This document shows positions 1 to 7,802 of a DNA stretch of 42,811 bases, piece after piece. The notes under the pieces were generated by a model. That model worked only from the letters and a program-made list of their open reading frames with translations, was not told where the DNA came from and searched no databases. Numbering within the stretch: the first letter of the stretch is position 1; each line of letters starts with the position of its first letter. This stretch comes from Firmicutes bacterium UBA5493 (GTDB lineage Bacteria; Bacillota; Limnochordia; Darwinibacteriales; Darwinibacteriaceae): the NCBI GenBank assembly GCA_002424045.1, contig DIPH01000004.1:54999-97809 (forward strand), read 5' to 3'. The translations under genes were made by a program, and so were the position numbers.

Positions 1-825
1 ATGCTGGACGATCCTTATATCTTTGGCCAGGTTGCGGCGGCAAATTCCCTCAGCGATGTGTATGCCATGGGTGCAGTTCCCAAGACGGCATTAAACATTG
101 TCTGTTTCCCTGAAAAAATGGACATTAATGTCTTAAGTCAGGTGCTCCAGGGTGGTAGCGAGAAAGTTATGGAGGCCGGTGCGGTCTTAGCTGGGGGCCA
201 TTCCATCGACGATGTAGATGTAAAATATGGATTATCCGTGACAGGAATTATCGATCCCCACAAGATTTATACGAATGTAGGTTGTGAGCCCGGCGATGTT
301 CTGATTTTGACCAAGCCTTTGGGTGTGGGAATTGTGTGCACCGCGGATCGGGTGGGGGAAGCGTCCCCGGAGGCCATGGAGCAAGCCATTAAATCCATGA
401 CGACCCTAAACAAATATGCCGCGGAAGTGGTGCGGAGTTTTCCAGTGCACGCCTGCACCGATGTAACCGGGTTTGGCTTCTTAGGTCATTTACATGAGAT
501 GCTCGGCGGCCAGTCTCGAGCTGTGATCTACAGTAGCCAGATTCCACACATTTCTGAAGCACTTCAGTATGCCGAGGAGTTCCTGATTACTGGGGCTGCC
601 CAGCGCAACAGGAATTTTTTAGAGGACCATGTAGAAATAGAATCTCAGGTGCCCTTCGGTATAGAAGAGTTGCTCTTCGATCCCCAAACTTCGGGGGGAC
701 TTTTGGTAAGCGTTCCTAAAGAGGTAGGGGAGCAAGTCCTTGCCGAACTAGAGAAGCTGGGTATGCCTTGCGGAATTGTGGGTGAGGTCATTGGGCGAGG
801 AGAAAAGGAGATTATTGTAAAATGA
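1..825 (+). CDS. selD: Selenide, water dikinase (selenophosphate synthetase), 5' truncated by window edge
   Basis: SelD makes selenophosphate from selenide and ATP, the Se donor for selenocysteine and selenouridine synthesis in the cytoplasm. The visible 274 residues match the core of the AIRS/PurM-like fold: an early DDPY-FGQVAAANSLSD stretch, GGHSIDD, then DVTGFGFLGHL, and near the end FDPQTSGGLL. The family is about 340-350 residues, so roughly 70 N-terminal residues lie outside the window. These include the Gly-rich loop with the catalytic Cys or Sec, so whether this SelD is itself a selenoprotein cannot be told. The ATG at base 1 is probably an internal Met. The stop overlaps the start of yedF (ATGA), so the two are probably translationally coupled. 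Confidence 0.95.
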   Translation: MLDDPYIFGQVAAANSLSDVYAMGAVPKTALNIVCFPEKMDINVLSQVLQGGSEKVMEAGAVLAGGHSIDDVDVKYGLSVTGIIDPHKIYTNVGCEPGDVLILTKPLGVGIVCTADRVGEASPEAMEQAIKSMTTLNKYAAEVVRSFPVHACTDVTGFGFLGHLHEMLGGQSRAVIYSSQIPHISEALQYAEEFLITGAAQRNRNFLEDHVEIESQVPFGIEELLFDPQTSGGLLVSVPKEVGEQVLAELEKLGMPCGIVGEVIGRGEKEIIVK

Positions 826-1415
826 AAAAGACAGTTGATGCCACAGGTTTAGCTTGTCCTTTACCTGTTATTGAGACAAAAAAGGCCCTCAAGGAAATGT
901 CCGAAGGTCAGCTTGAGGTGGTTGTGGATAATATCGTCTCACTTCAGAATCTGGAGAAAATGGCCAAACAGATGGGTCTAGCCTATAGTCTCGAAACGGT
1001 CCATGACAGTAAGCACATTATTCACATCGCGGTGGGAGAGATTAGCTCCAAGGAGGAGCCAAACTGTGAGGCTGTGTCGGGAAATACGGTTGTGGTCTTA
1101 TCGTCGGAAACGATGGGATCAGGCGATGCCGAACTTGGGCGGGTGCTGATGAAGAGCTTTATTTACGCATTGACGGAGCTTGATCGCCTGCCTGATAAAG
1201 TCCTTCTTTATAATAGTGGCGTGAAGTTGTCGGTTAACGGTTCCGACTCCCTCGAAGATTTGCAGAAACTAGAGGGGCAGGGAGTGGAGATCCTAAATTG
1301 CGGTACCTGCCTTGACTTTTTTGATCTTACCGATCAACTCGCGACAGGTTCCATAACCAATATGTATGAAATCGTGCAAAGTCAAATGGAGGCCGGAACC
1401 ATCATTCAGCCGTAG
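822..1415 (+). CDS. yedF: Selenium metabolism sulfurtransferase-like protein YedF
   Basis: This 197-residue protein has two domains. Residues 1-75 are TusA-like, with the signature Cys-Pro at 12-13 (GLACPLPVIETKKAL). The C-terminal half is DsrE-like and carries a Cys pair (NCGTCLDFF). This architecture is known as the 'sulfurtransferase-like selenium metabolism protein YedF', which is habitually encoded beside selD and is thought to handle selenium or persulfide for SelD. The exact reaction is not established. The 4-base overlap with selD supports a shared operon and function. Confidence 0.9.
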   Translation: MKKTVDATGLACPLPVIETKKALKEMSEGQLEVVVDNIVSLQNLEKMAKQMGLAYSLETVHDSKHIIHIAVGEISSKEEPNCEAVSGNTVVVLSSETMGSGDAELGRVLMKSFIYALTELDRLPDKVLLYNSGVKLSVNGSDSLEDLQKLEGQGVEILNCGTCLDFFDLTDQLATGSITNMYEIVQSQMEAGTIIQP

Positions 1416-1435
1416 ACCTGAAGGGGGTTTTTGTG

Positions 1436-2254
1436 ATGAGGTATTTCACGTGGTTTAGACCAGAACAGCACGACTATCAGTACGCCGAGCGGGCTGTGAA
1501 AGCAGGCTTGGATGGGTTTGAAGCGGTTTATCGAGAAGCGTATTTGACGCCTGAGGTGCAAAGGGACTATGTGGATTGTCTGCGTCGCATCAAGGTAGAC
1601 CTAGGTGCAAGCTTTACAGTACATGCTCCAGCCAATGACGTCCATTTAGGCAGCCTTAACGCTAGAGTGCGGGCAGCAGCCCTGGAGGAGATCAGGGAAA
1701 GTCTTCATTTCGCTCGTACTATCGGGGCTTCGATCGTGGTTGTCCATCCAGCCCCCGGTATTGTGGGTATGCCTGAGGGCAAGTGGTCCAGGGAAGAGTA
1801 TCCACCTAAACGGGAGGCAGGTGCCATGGCCAAGCAAGAAGAGTTCTTGGTTCGCGCCGTGAAGGACCTGGCCGATTATGCACCGGATATTTTGCTTTGT
1901 CTGGAGAACCTAGTATATCCCCATGAGATTTATCGCAGCCCGGAGGATATGGCTGAGCTCATCAGGAGGGTAAACCGTTCGAACGTTGGAGTGACTTTTG
2001 ATGTGGGTCATGCCATCGTATGCGGTCACAAACCTGCGGACTTTTTGAATCTTCTTCAGGATGCGATCTTCCATGTCCACCTCCATGACAATGATGGCGT
2101 CATTGACCAACACTTGCCCTTAGGTAAAGGTAGTATTGACTACGTGGATGTGATTCAATCCCTCAAACACATGGCCTATGACGGTGTGGTAAACCTAGAG
2201 TTTATTCTAGAAGACCCCGATGGCTATCGTGACCATTTGCATCAGTTTAAGTAG
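1436..2254 (+). CDS. Sugar phosphate isomerase/epimerase-type TIM-barrel protein (AP endonuclease 2 family)
   Basis: This is a xylose-isomerase-like TIM barrel of about 272 residues. The metal-binding pattern of the family is visible: a Glu in LCLENLVYP, Asp-His in VTFDVGHAI, and the His-rich segment FHVHLHDNDG followed by HLPLGKGSIDY. The family includes sugar isomerases, epimerases and endonuclease IV, and nothing here fixes the substrate. The open frame allows GTG at 1433 or ATG at 1436. The AAGGGGG ribosome-binding site at 1421-1427 is better spaced for the ATG. It lies 20 bases after yedF and 7 bases before the next gene, so it probably belongs to the same transcript, although no link to selenium is evident. 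Confidence 0.8.
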   Translation: MRYFTWFRPEQHDYQYAERAVKAGLDGFEAVYREAYLTPEVQRDYVDCLRRIKVDLGASFTVHAPANDVHLGSLNARVRAAALEEIRESLHFARTIGASIVVVHPAPGIVGMPEGKWSREEYPPKREAGAMAKQEEFLVRAVKDLADYAPDILLCLENLVYPHEIYRSPEDMAELIRRVNRSNVGVTFDVGHAIVCGHKPADFLNLLQDAIFHVHLHDNDGVIDQHLPLGKGSIDYVDVIQSLKHMAYDGVVNLEFILEDPDGYRDHLHQFK

Positions 2255-2261
2255 GCGGAGC

Positions 2262-3038
2262 ATGTACACGAAGGAACAACTCAAAGAACAAATCAAAAAT
2301 CTGGGGGTTCAAGCCCACGACACCTTACTGGTTCATTCCTCCATGAAGTCCGTGGGCAAGGTTGATGGGGGCGCCGATACGGTTCTCGATGCCTTCTCCG
2401 AATATCTCCAACAGGGTCTTTTGGTGTTGCCCACACATACCTGGGAGCAGATCAATGAGACCTACAATGTCTTTGATGTCCTTAGCGAGCCATCTTGTGT
2501 GGGTCTTTTGACCAATCTCTTTAGGAAGCGCCCTGGTGTTTTCCGCTCTTGGCATCCCACCCATTCGGTGGCGGCTTTAGGGGACGATGCGGCAGACTTT
2601 ATCCAGGGAGAAGAAGCCCTGGACACTCCCTGTTCAAGGAAGGGTTGTTGGGGAAAACTCTACGAACGTAAGGCGAAGGTGCTCTTTTTGGGAGTAAATC
2701 TTAGCAGCAACACCATCATCCATGGGGTGGAAGAGTGGGCCGATGTTCCTAGGAGGATCACGGATGGCCATACATTACTCAAAATTAGGACCCCTGATGG
2801 GCGCCTTTTAGATCGGCCTATGCGTCGCCACTCCTCCCCGGTTTCCGATCTTTCCGGAAACTATGTTAAGCTTACCACACCCTTATTAGAGAGGGGAATT
2901 GCGATGCAAGGGAAGATCGGTGATGCCAAGAGTATTCTAATTGAGGTAGCACCAATGGTGGAGTTAACAATGGAATTACTCGAGCGAAATCCTGATTTGT
3001 TCTTGGATCAGGATCCCGTTCCGAAAGAGTGGTATTGA
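2262..3038 (+). CDS. AAC(3)-family (YokD-like) N-acetyltransferase
   Basis: The 258-residue product matches the aminoglycoside 3-N-acetyltransferase family: an N-terminal LLVHSSMKSVG segment, GGADTVLDAF, LPTHTW, and FRSWHPTHSVAALG with the conserved His. These enzymes transfer acetyl from acetyl-CoA to an amine. Chromosomal members in Firmicutes often have unknown natural substrates, so resistance should not be assumed. The start is set at ATG 2262 because GGCGGAG lies just upstream, and the longer frame from 2220 would overlap the previous gene with a non-family peptide. The stop overlaps the next start by one base (TGATG). Confidence 0.85.
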   Translation: MYTKEQLKEQIKNLGVQAHDTLLVHSSMKSVGKVDGGADTVLDAFSEYLQQGLLVLPTHTWEQINETYNVFDVLSEPSCVGLLTNLFRKRPGVFRSWHPTHSVAALGDDAADFIQGEEALDTPCSRKGCWGKLYERKAKVLFLGVNLSSNTIIHGVEEWADVPRRITDGHTLLKIRTPDGRLLDRPMRRHSSPVSDLSGNYVKLTTPLLERGIAMQGKIGDAKSILIEVAPMVELTMELLERNPDLFLDQDPVPKEWY

Positions 3039-3625
3039 TGTTAAAACGCTTAGAGCAGCAGATCAACTTCGTGATGGAGATTGATAAACTCAAGCACATT
3101 TACCGGCAAAACCTAGTGGCCGACGGTTCACGTAGGGAGAACGATGTGGAACACTCGTGGCACCTGGCCGTCATGGCCGTTATCTTGAAAGAATACAGTG
3201 CCCAGACTGTGGATTTAAGCCGGGTTATGAAGATGGTTTTACTCCATGACCTAGTGGAAATTGATGCTGGAGACACCTTTGCCTATGACGCAGAGGCAGG
3301 TTTGGACAAAGAGGAACGAGAAAAGGCAGCCGCGGATCGCCTCTATGGACTTTTGCCTCCAGACCAGGAAGAAGAGCTCCGAGCACTCTGGGACGAGTTC
3401 GAAGCAAGGGAGAGCCCCGAAGCTAAGTTTGCCACTTGTCTGGATCGCATGCAACCCCTTCTCAACAACTACCATACCCAAGGGGGAACCTGGCTGACGC
3501 ACGATGTCTCAAGCGAGAAGGTTCGCAAACGTATGGAACCCATCGGTGAAATCTCGCCTACACTTGGAGAATACGTGGAGAGCCTCATCGAAGATGCCAT
3601 CTTTCAGGGCATTTTGAAGAAGTAG
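3038..3625 (+). CDS. HD-domain phosphohydrolase (YfbR/HDDC2-like)
   Basis: This 195-residue protein shows the HD metal-binding pattern: His39 in NDVEHSWH, the HD pair at 70-71 in VLLHDLVEIDAGD, and a later Asp in CLDRMQPL. Members resemble the 5'-deoxynucleotidases YfbR and HDDC2, which hydrolyse dNMPs. GTG 3029 and TTG 3035 are alternatives, but ATG 3038 fits a coupled restart on the preceding stop. It ends just before a hairpin that separates it from the convergent leuS. Confidence 0.82.
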   Translation: MLKRLEQQINFVMEIDKLKHIYRQNLVADGSRRENDVEHSWHLAVMAVILKEYSAQTVDLSRVMKMVLLHDLVEIDAGDTFAYDAEAGLDKEEREKAAADRLYGLLPPDQEEELRALWDEFEARESPEAKFATCLDRMQPLLNNYHTQGGTWLTHDVSSEKVRKRMEPIGEISPTLGEYVESLIEDAIFQGILKK

Positions 3626-3639
3626 TGAGGCACAATAAA

Positions 3640-3667
3640 GAAACGGTGCCTATGAGGCGACCGTTTC
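3640..3667. terminator. Convergent hairpin terminator between HD gene and leuS
   Basis: GAAACGGTGCCT pairs with AGGC-G-ACCGTTTC around an ATG loop. T-rich but imperfect tails on both sides suit a bidirectional terminator between two converging genes. Confidence 0.65.
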
Positions 3668-3690
3668 CTTTATCTCGACCTATACCAAAC

Positions 3691-6102
3691 CTACTTCACC
3701 ACAATATTGTAGATGCGTCCAGGTACATAGATTTCTTTTACAATGGTCTTGCCTGCGATGGCCCTTTGAATGTTCTCGTTGGCCATCACTTTTTCCCTAG
3801 CCACATCTTGTGAATCATCGAGATTGACGGTGACATCGCCGCGTACCTTGCCATTGACTTGTACCCCGATGGCAATGGTTTGGGCAATGGTTTTTTCCTC
3901 ATCAAAGCTAGGCCAGCTCTGCTCGTTTAGCATACCCTCAAAACCCAACTTCTCCCACAGTTCTTCGGTGAGATGGGGGGATACGGGGTTTAAGAGCATC
4001 AAGAAGGTCTTCATTTCCGCCTCATTGATCGTTCCTACCTGATTGACGTCGTTAAGCAGGGTCATGAGGGCGGCAATAGCCGTGTTAAATTTCAGGCTTT
4101 CATAATCATGGCTCACCTTCTTGATGGTTTGGTGAATCTTAGCCTCCAATGCTTCGGTGTAGGTGTCCCCTGGTTTCACGGAGTCCTTCAGTTTCCAAAC
4201 CCTGTCTAAGAAACGCTTACAGCCTCTTACGCCATCGGTGCTCCAGGGAACACTCTTTTCGAAGTCCCCAATGAACATCTCATACATACGCACGGTGTCT
4301 GCTCCATATTCCGCGACTACGTCATCTGGATTGACTACATTCCCTCGGGATTTGGACATCTTCTCGTTGTTCTCACCTAGGATCATCCCATGGGATGTAC
4401 GCTTTTGATAGGGCTCAGGGGATGGGACAACCCCGATATCGTACAAGAACTTATGCCAAAATCTCGAATAGAGCAGGTGCAAGGTGGTGTGTTCCATTCC
4501 ACCATTGTACCAGTCGACTGGCATCCAATAGTCTAAATGCTCTTTGCTGGCTAGTGCTTCGTCATTGTGGGGATCGGTGTACCGCAAAAAGTACCAGGAC
4601 GATCCAGCCCATTGAGGCATAGTATCAGTTTCGCGTTCAGCCGGGCCACCGCAAGTGGGGCAAGTGGTTTCGACCCAGTCCCTGATTTTGGCCAAGGGGG
4701 ACTCGCCAGTGTCTGTTGGCTCGTAATTAACCACCTCAGGGAGACGCAGAGGGAGCTCTTCTTCAGGAATGGCTACCCAGCCGCACGTTTCACAGTGCAC
4801 AAGGGGAATGGGTTCGCCCCAATAGCGCTGTCTAGAAAAGACCCAGTCCCTCAATTTATAGTTTATTTTGGGTGTACCTAAGCCTTGCTCCCGCAGCCAT
4901 GTGGTGATTTTCTCTTTGGCACTGTCTACATCCAGGTCGTTTAGGAATCCGGAATTGACCATGGTTCCTGTCTCCGTTTGGGTATAGGCTGCTTCGGTTA
5001 CATCCCCGCCTGAGACCACTTCAATAATGGGTAGGCCAAAGGTCTTGGCAAACTCCCAGTCCCTTTGGTCATGGCCTGGAACAGCCATAATAGCTCCTGT
5101 TCCGTAGCTCATCAGTACATAATCGGAGACCCAAATGGTAATCTCCTCGTTGTTCACAGGATTAATGGCCACTAAACCGTCGATTTTCACTCCGGTTTTA
5201 TCGTGGTTCAACTCAGCTCGCTCGAATTCTGATTTCTTGCGTGCTTCTTCTTGATAGGCCTTGACGGCAAGAACATTCTCGATGCGATCCTGGAGGGTCT
5301 CCAGCACTGGATGTTCTGGTGAAATGACCATGTAGGTGGCACCAAAGAGGGTGTCAGGTCTTGTGGTAAAGACCGTGAGTGACTCCTCCGTATCCTTAAT
5401 TTTGAAGATCACATCCGCGCCTTCGGAACGCCCAATCCAGTTGCGCTGCTGAATTTTCACCCGCTCAATATAATCTACCGTGTCCAGATCGTTAATCAGA
5501 CGTTCGGCGTACTCTGTGATTTTCAGCATCCACTGGTTTTTCACCCTGGTTTCCACTGCATGACCACAGCGCTCACATCCATCGTCAACGACTTCTTCAT
5601 TGGCCAAACCAATTTTACAGCGGGGACACCAGTTAATGGGCATCTCTTTCTTATAAGCCAGTCCCTTTTCAAAGAGTTTAAGGAAAATCCACTGGGTCCA
5701 TTTGAAGTAATTGGGATCGGTTGTATTCACTTCTCTAGACCAGTCAAAGGAAAAACCTAGGGACTGCATTTGCTCCTTAAAGCGTGCTACATTGCGCTCC
5801 GTAACCACCGAGGGGTGGATTTTTGTTTGAATGGCGTAGTTCTCGGCAGGCAGGCCAAAGGCGTCCCAGCCCATGGGGAAGAGGACGTTATAGCCTTCCA
5901 TACGCCGCTTGCGGGCCACCACATCCAGCGCAGTATAGGGTCTCGGATGCCCCACGTGTAGTCCGTCCCCGGAAGGATAGGGGAACTCAACTAGGGCATA
6001 GAACTTGGGTTTACTGTGATCTTCACTAGTTTTGAAAGTCTCCTTTGTCTCCCAAATCTCCTGCCACTTCTTTTCAATGTCTCGATGGTTATAACGGGCC
6101 AT
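3691..6102 (-). CDS. leuS: Leucyl-tRNA synthetase
   Basis: The 803-residue class I synthetase charges tRNA-Leu. It has the HIGH-type motif (GDGLHVGHPRPYTALD), the KMSKS motif (NNEKMSKSRGN), a Cys4 zinc insert (CPRC and CERC) and the editing-domain stretch TTRPDTLFGATY. The C-terminal part has the usual small terminal domain (VQVNGKVRG). The length is normal for bacterial LeuS. An AGGAGG-like site precedes ATG 6102. Expression is expected to be controlled by the T-box leader immediately upstream. Confidence 0.98.
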   Translation of the reverse strand: MARYNHRDIEKKWQEIWETKETFKTSEDHSKPKFYALVEFPYPSGDGLHVGHPRPYTALDVVARKRRMEGYNVLFPMGWDAFGLPAENYAIQTKIHPSVVTERNVARFKEQMQSLGFSFDWSREVNTTDPNYFKWTQWIFLKLFEKGLAYKKEMPINWCPRCKIGLANEEVVDDGCERCGHAVETRVKNQWMLKITEYAERLINDLDTVDYIERVKIQQRNWIGRSEGADVIFKIKDTEESLTVFTTRPDTLFGATYMVISPEHPVLETLQDRIENVLAVKAYQEEARKKSEFERAELNHDKTGVKIDGLVAINPVNNEEITIWVSDYVLMSYGTGAIMAVPGHDQRDWEFAKTFGLPIIEVVSGGDVTEAAYTQTETGTMVNSGFLNDLDVDSAKEKITTWLREQGLGTPKINYKLRDWVFSRQRYWGEPIPLVHCETCGWVAIPEEELPLRLPEVVNYEPTDTGESPLAKIRDWVETTCPTCGGPAERETDTMPQWAGSSWYFLRYTDPHNDEALASKEHLDYWMPVDWYNGGMEHTTLHLLYSRFWHKFLYDIGVVPSPEPYQKRTSHGMILGENNEKMSKSRGNVVNPDDVVAEYGADTVRMYEMFIGDFEKSVPWSTDGVRGCKRFLDRVWKLKDSVKPGDTYTEALEAKIHQTIKKVSHDYESLKFNTAIAALMTLLNDVNQVGTINEAEMKTFLMLLNPVSPHLTEELWEKLGFEGMLNEQSWPSFDEEKTIAQTIAIGVQVNGKVRGDVTVNLDDSQDVAREKVMANENIQRAIAGKTIVKEIYVPGRIYNIVVK

Positions 6103-6132
6103 TTTGCTTCCTCCTCGGTTTCGTTTTGAATA

Positions 6133-6401
6133 GAAAAAATCTTCCTTCTCTAACTTAGAGACGAAAGATTCGCGGTACCACTCTAATTGCTCGGGCTCGG
6201 ATTGACCTGTAGGTCACTTCGAGAACAAGCCTCTCATTACTCATGATAACGGAATGACCGATTTGTGCTAAGGCGAAGACCTTTCACGCAAACAGCTCCC
6301 AGGCGAGTTCTGGAAGGGGATGTATTGCCTTGCACCAAGCAGCAACTCTCTGAAAAGCACCCACCCAACCCATACTACTCCTGCTCAAAGCTTTTGATAT
6401 T
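6133..6401 (-). promoter_or_regulatory. T-box leader of leuS, probable CUC (Leu) specifier
   Basis: Read on the minus strand, the leader has a stem I start (GAGCAGGAGTAGTA), an AGAGAG motif, and the T-box sequence GAGTGGTACCGCG at 6171-6183. An intrinsic terminator follows at 6133-6170, where AATCTTTCGTCTCTAA pairs with TTAGAGAAGGAAGATT and is followed by six Ts. The probable specifier is CTC at 6305-6307, in the context GAA-CTC-GCC. Uncharged tRNA-Leu should stabilise the antiterminator and switch leuS on. Confidence 0.92.
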
Positions 6402-6407
6402 ATTGAC

Positions 6408-6436
6408 ATTGTATCAATTTGGCGGATTGGTGTCAA
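6408..6436 (-). promoter_or_regulatory. Sigma-A promoter for the leuS leader
   Basis: On the minus strand, TTGACA (6431-6436), a 17-base spacer and TACAAT (6408-6413) form a near-consensus promoter just upstream of the T-box. Confidence 0.85.
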
Positions 6437-6604
6437 CAGATGGGCTTTCAGATCGTACCTCTCCAGGGGCATTCAGATTAGGGGGTTTTCAAAGCCATTC
6501 CAGGATGTCAGACCTCTCATTCATCTTTGTGGGAAGCCGAAAAGGGAATTATCCACTAATGATTCAAAAAGTCGGGCATATGGCAACAAAAGTTAGTTTT
6601 TGGC

Positions 6605-6629
6605 AGGATTTAGGCAAAACGCGTCAAAT
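6605..6629 (+). promoter_or_regulatory. Possible sigma-H-type promoter
   Basis: GCAGGATTT, about 11-12 bases and GTCAAAT resemble the Bacillus sigma-H consensus (AGGAWWW, spacer, GAAT) with one mismatch in the -10. It stands upstream of a strong ribosome-binding site and a mini-ORF. The assignment rests on pattern only. Confidence 0.35.
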
Positions 6630-6659
6630 AGCAACAATATTGAACAAAGGAGGTTGACT

Positions 6660-6725
6660 ATGTTGACCGCAGGGGAGAGTTGGCGAACTTTCGGAGTCCT
6701 ATGTTCATCGAAGCTGATAGCTTAG
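6660..6725 (+). CDS. Possible 21-residue mini-ORF in a small transcript
   Basis: An excellent AAAGGAGG site at about 6646-6653 is followed after 6 bases by ATG and a 21-codon frame ending at TAG. The peptide (begins MLTAGESWRTFG) is not recognised. The unit is bracketed by the sigma-H-like sequence upstream and an intrinsic terminator about 100 bases downstream. It could be a sporulation-phase small protein or leader, or the ribosome-binding site could be left from a lost gene. Confidence 0.35.
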   Translation: MLTAGESWRTFGVLCSSKLIA

Positions 6726-6823
6726 AGCCCTTTTATGTAAGTGACATCCAGCTTCTGAGGAAGTAACAAAGCGTAAACTCAACGCCGGGGTTTTATCGAG
6801 GCTTCTGTGGAGAGGAAAGAGAT

Positions 6824-6850
6824 ACACCACCTGCAGAGGTGGTGTTTTTT
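6824..6850 (+). terminator. Intrinsic terminator
   Basis: ACACCACCT and AGGTGGTGT form a perfect 9-bp stem with a GCAG loop, followed by TTTTTT. It ends the small + strand transcript. Read from the other strand it also follows the coat protein gene, but with a poor T-run. Confidence 0.85.
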
Positions 6851-6866
6851 CGCGAACTGAGGACCA

Positions 6867-7349
6867 TTACTTTGGATTGTACATGCCATGGCTTTGCATG
6901 TAGTTAAAAATCCCTTCTCCGTGCTGTTGTTCTTCCTTCTGGATGTGATTGAGAACTTGGCGCGCCTGGGAGTTTGTGAACTCAAATATGGTCGTATCGT
7001 AAGTTCCAGACACATACTTCTCTGTCGTGAGCATGTCTTGACAGAGGGATGCATCGGGGTTGTTCTGAGCAGCTCCAAGTCCTGACATGGTGGTACTTTG
7101 CTGCATCTGTTTGTTTTGCTGGTTCTGCTGACCTTGTTGGTGCTGAAGGTTTGGTACTTGGCCACCTAACATCTGGTTGACGGTGTTCAAATGCTGCTGT
7201 TCCTGCGATGCGTACTGCTGGAACAACTGTTTCAGTTGCGGATCTTGTGCTTGATTAGCATAGCTGCTATATTTCTGAACACAAAGTTCTTCGTGCTTCT
7301 TCTGGTCCTCTAAAAGGAGCTTCTCCTTTTGGGTCAGGGTAATGTTCAC
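6867..7349 (-). CDS. Spore coat protein, CotF-like ferritin-fold
   Basis: This roughly 160-residue protein contains the coat F pattern: an N-terminal helix with LLLEDQKKHEELCVQKYSSY, a Gln/Met-rich low-complexity middle, and a second helical pair with LTTEKYVSGTYDTTIFEF and HIQKEEQQHGEGIFNYM. Such proteins sit on the spore surface. The long open frame starts at ATG 7364, but that ATG is embedded in the GGAGGTGG ribosome-binding site. GTG 7349, five codons in, is therefore the likely start. It is the clearest direct sign that the organism sporulates. Confidence 0.85.
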   Translation of the reverse strand: MNITLTQKEKLLLEDQKKHEELCVQKYSSYANQAQDPQLKQLFQQYASQEQQHLNTVNQMLGGQVPNLQHQQGQQNQQNKQMQQSTTMSGLGAAQNNPDASLCQDMLTTEKYVSGTYDTTIFEFTNSQARQVLNHIQKEEQQHGEGIFNYMQSHGMYNPK

Positions 7350-7450
7350 TAAATCCACCTCCATTCCCTATTCTGCGTAAAGTATGGATTTCTATACCAC
7401 CCAGTCAGTGCTAATGGGCAGAGGCAATCACACCCTCAGGTACGCCTCTT

Positions 7451-7464
7451 AACAAGATCTTGTT
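7451..7464. repeat. Perfect 14-bp palindrome next to the lyase promoter
   Basis: AACAAGATCTTGTT is its own reverse complement and ends one base before the -35 hexamer of the lyase promoter, a typical operator position. No cognate regulator is encoded nearby. Confidence 0.45.
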
Positions 7465-7465
7465 A

Positions 7466-7494
7466 TTGACAATCGTTTGTCTACGCCCTATAAT
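7466..7494 (+). promoter_or_regulatory. Consensus sigma-A promoter for the Tyr T-box unit
   Basis: TTGACA at 7466-7471, a 17-base spacer and TATAAT at 7489-7494 match the full consensus. Confidence 0.92.
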
Positions 7495-7499
7495 TATTC

Positions 7500-7775
7500 T
7501 AATTCAAACAACCTAAAGACGTTGAAGGGGATAAAGTAGGTTTCAATACCAATTTGCAGAGAGCTGGGGGTTGGTGCAACCCAGTAATTGCCTGGAACCG
7601 AAGTTACACCCTGGAGTCGCCGACTGAAAGAAGAGTAGGTCGTGACGTGTGCCAGCGTTAGTGGCTGCGGGGGTGATGGCCCCCTAGAGGGAATCTGTGA
7701 TCGAGTCTCTGGCGATCGGATTAAACCAGGTGGTACCGCGGCTAAGAGTCGTCCTGTGATAGGACGGCTTTTTTG
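7500..7775 (+). promoter_or_regulatory. T-box leader of the lyase gene, probable UAC (Tyr) specifier
   Basis: The leader shows the stem I AGAGAG motif followed by CTGGGGGTTGGTGCAACCC, and the T-box AGGTGGTACCGCGG at 7728-7741. The terminator is GTCGTCCT-loop-AGGACGGC with a run of six Ts (7748-7775). The specifier is read by comparison with the two other T-boxes in this window. Each has a codon followed by a (G/A)CC and then a CTGGAG-like strand: CTC-GCC for leuS, TGG-ACC for trpBA and TAC-ACC here (TAC at 7605-7607). That predicts tRNA-Tyr sensing. Confidence 0.85.
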
Positions 7776-7802
7776 TTTGAAAAAATTCAAGGAGTGGTGA
7801 AA

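Larger units (their letters stand above)
6430..6820. other. Intergenic stretch between leuS leader and coat gene
   Basis: Apart from the leuS promoter, the sigma-H-like site and the mini-ORF, no coding region is supported here. The 130-codon open frame covering 6265-6657 lies mostly over the leuS leader in antisense and has no family resemblance. Confidence 0.5.

Noticed and set aside
1..3. ATG at base 1 as the true selD start
   Set aside because: The product would lack about 70 residues including the catalytic loop; it is an edge effect.
6265..6657. 130-codon + strand ORF
   Set aside because: It is antisense to the leuS T-box leader and promoter and has no protein-family features.
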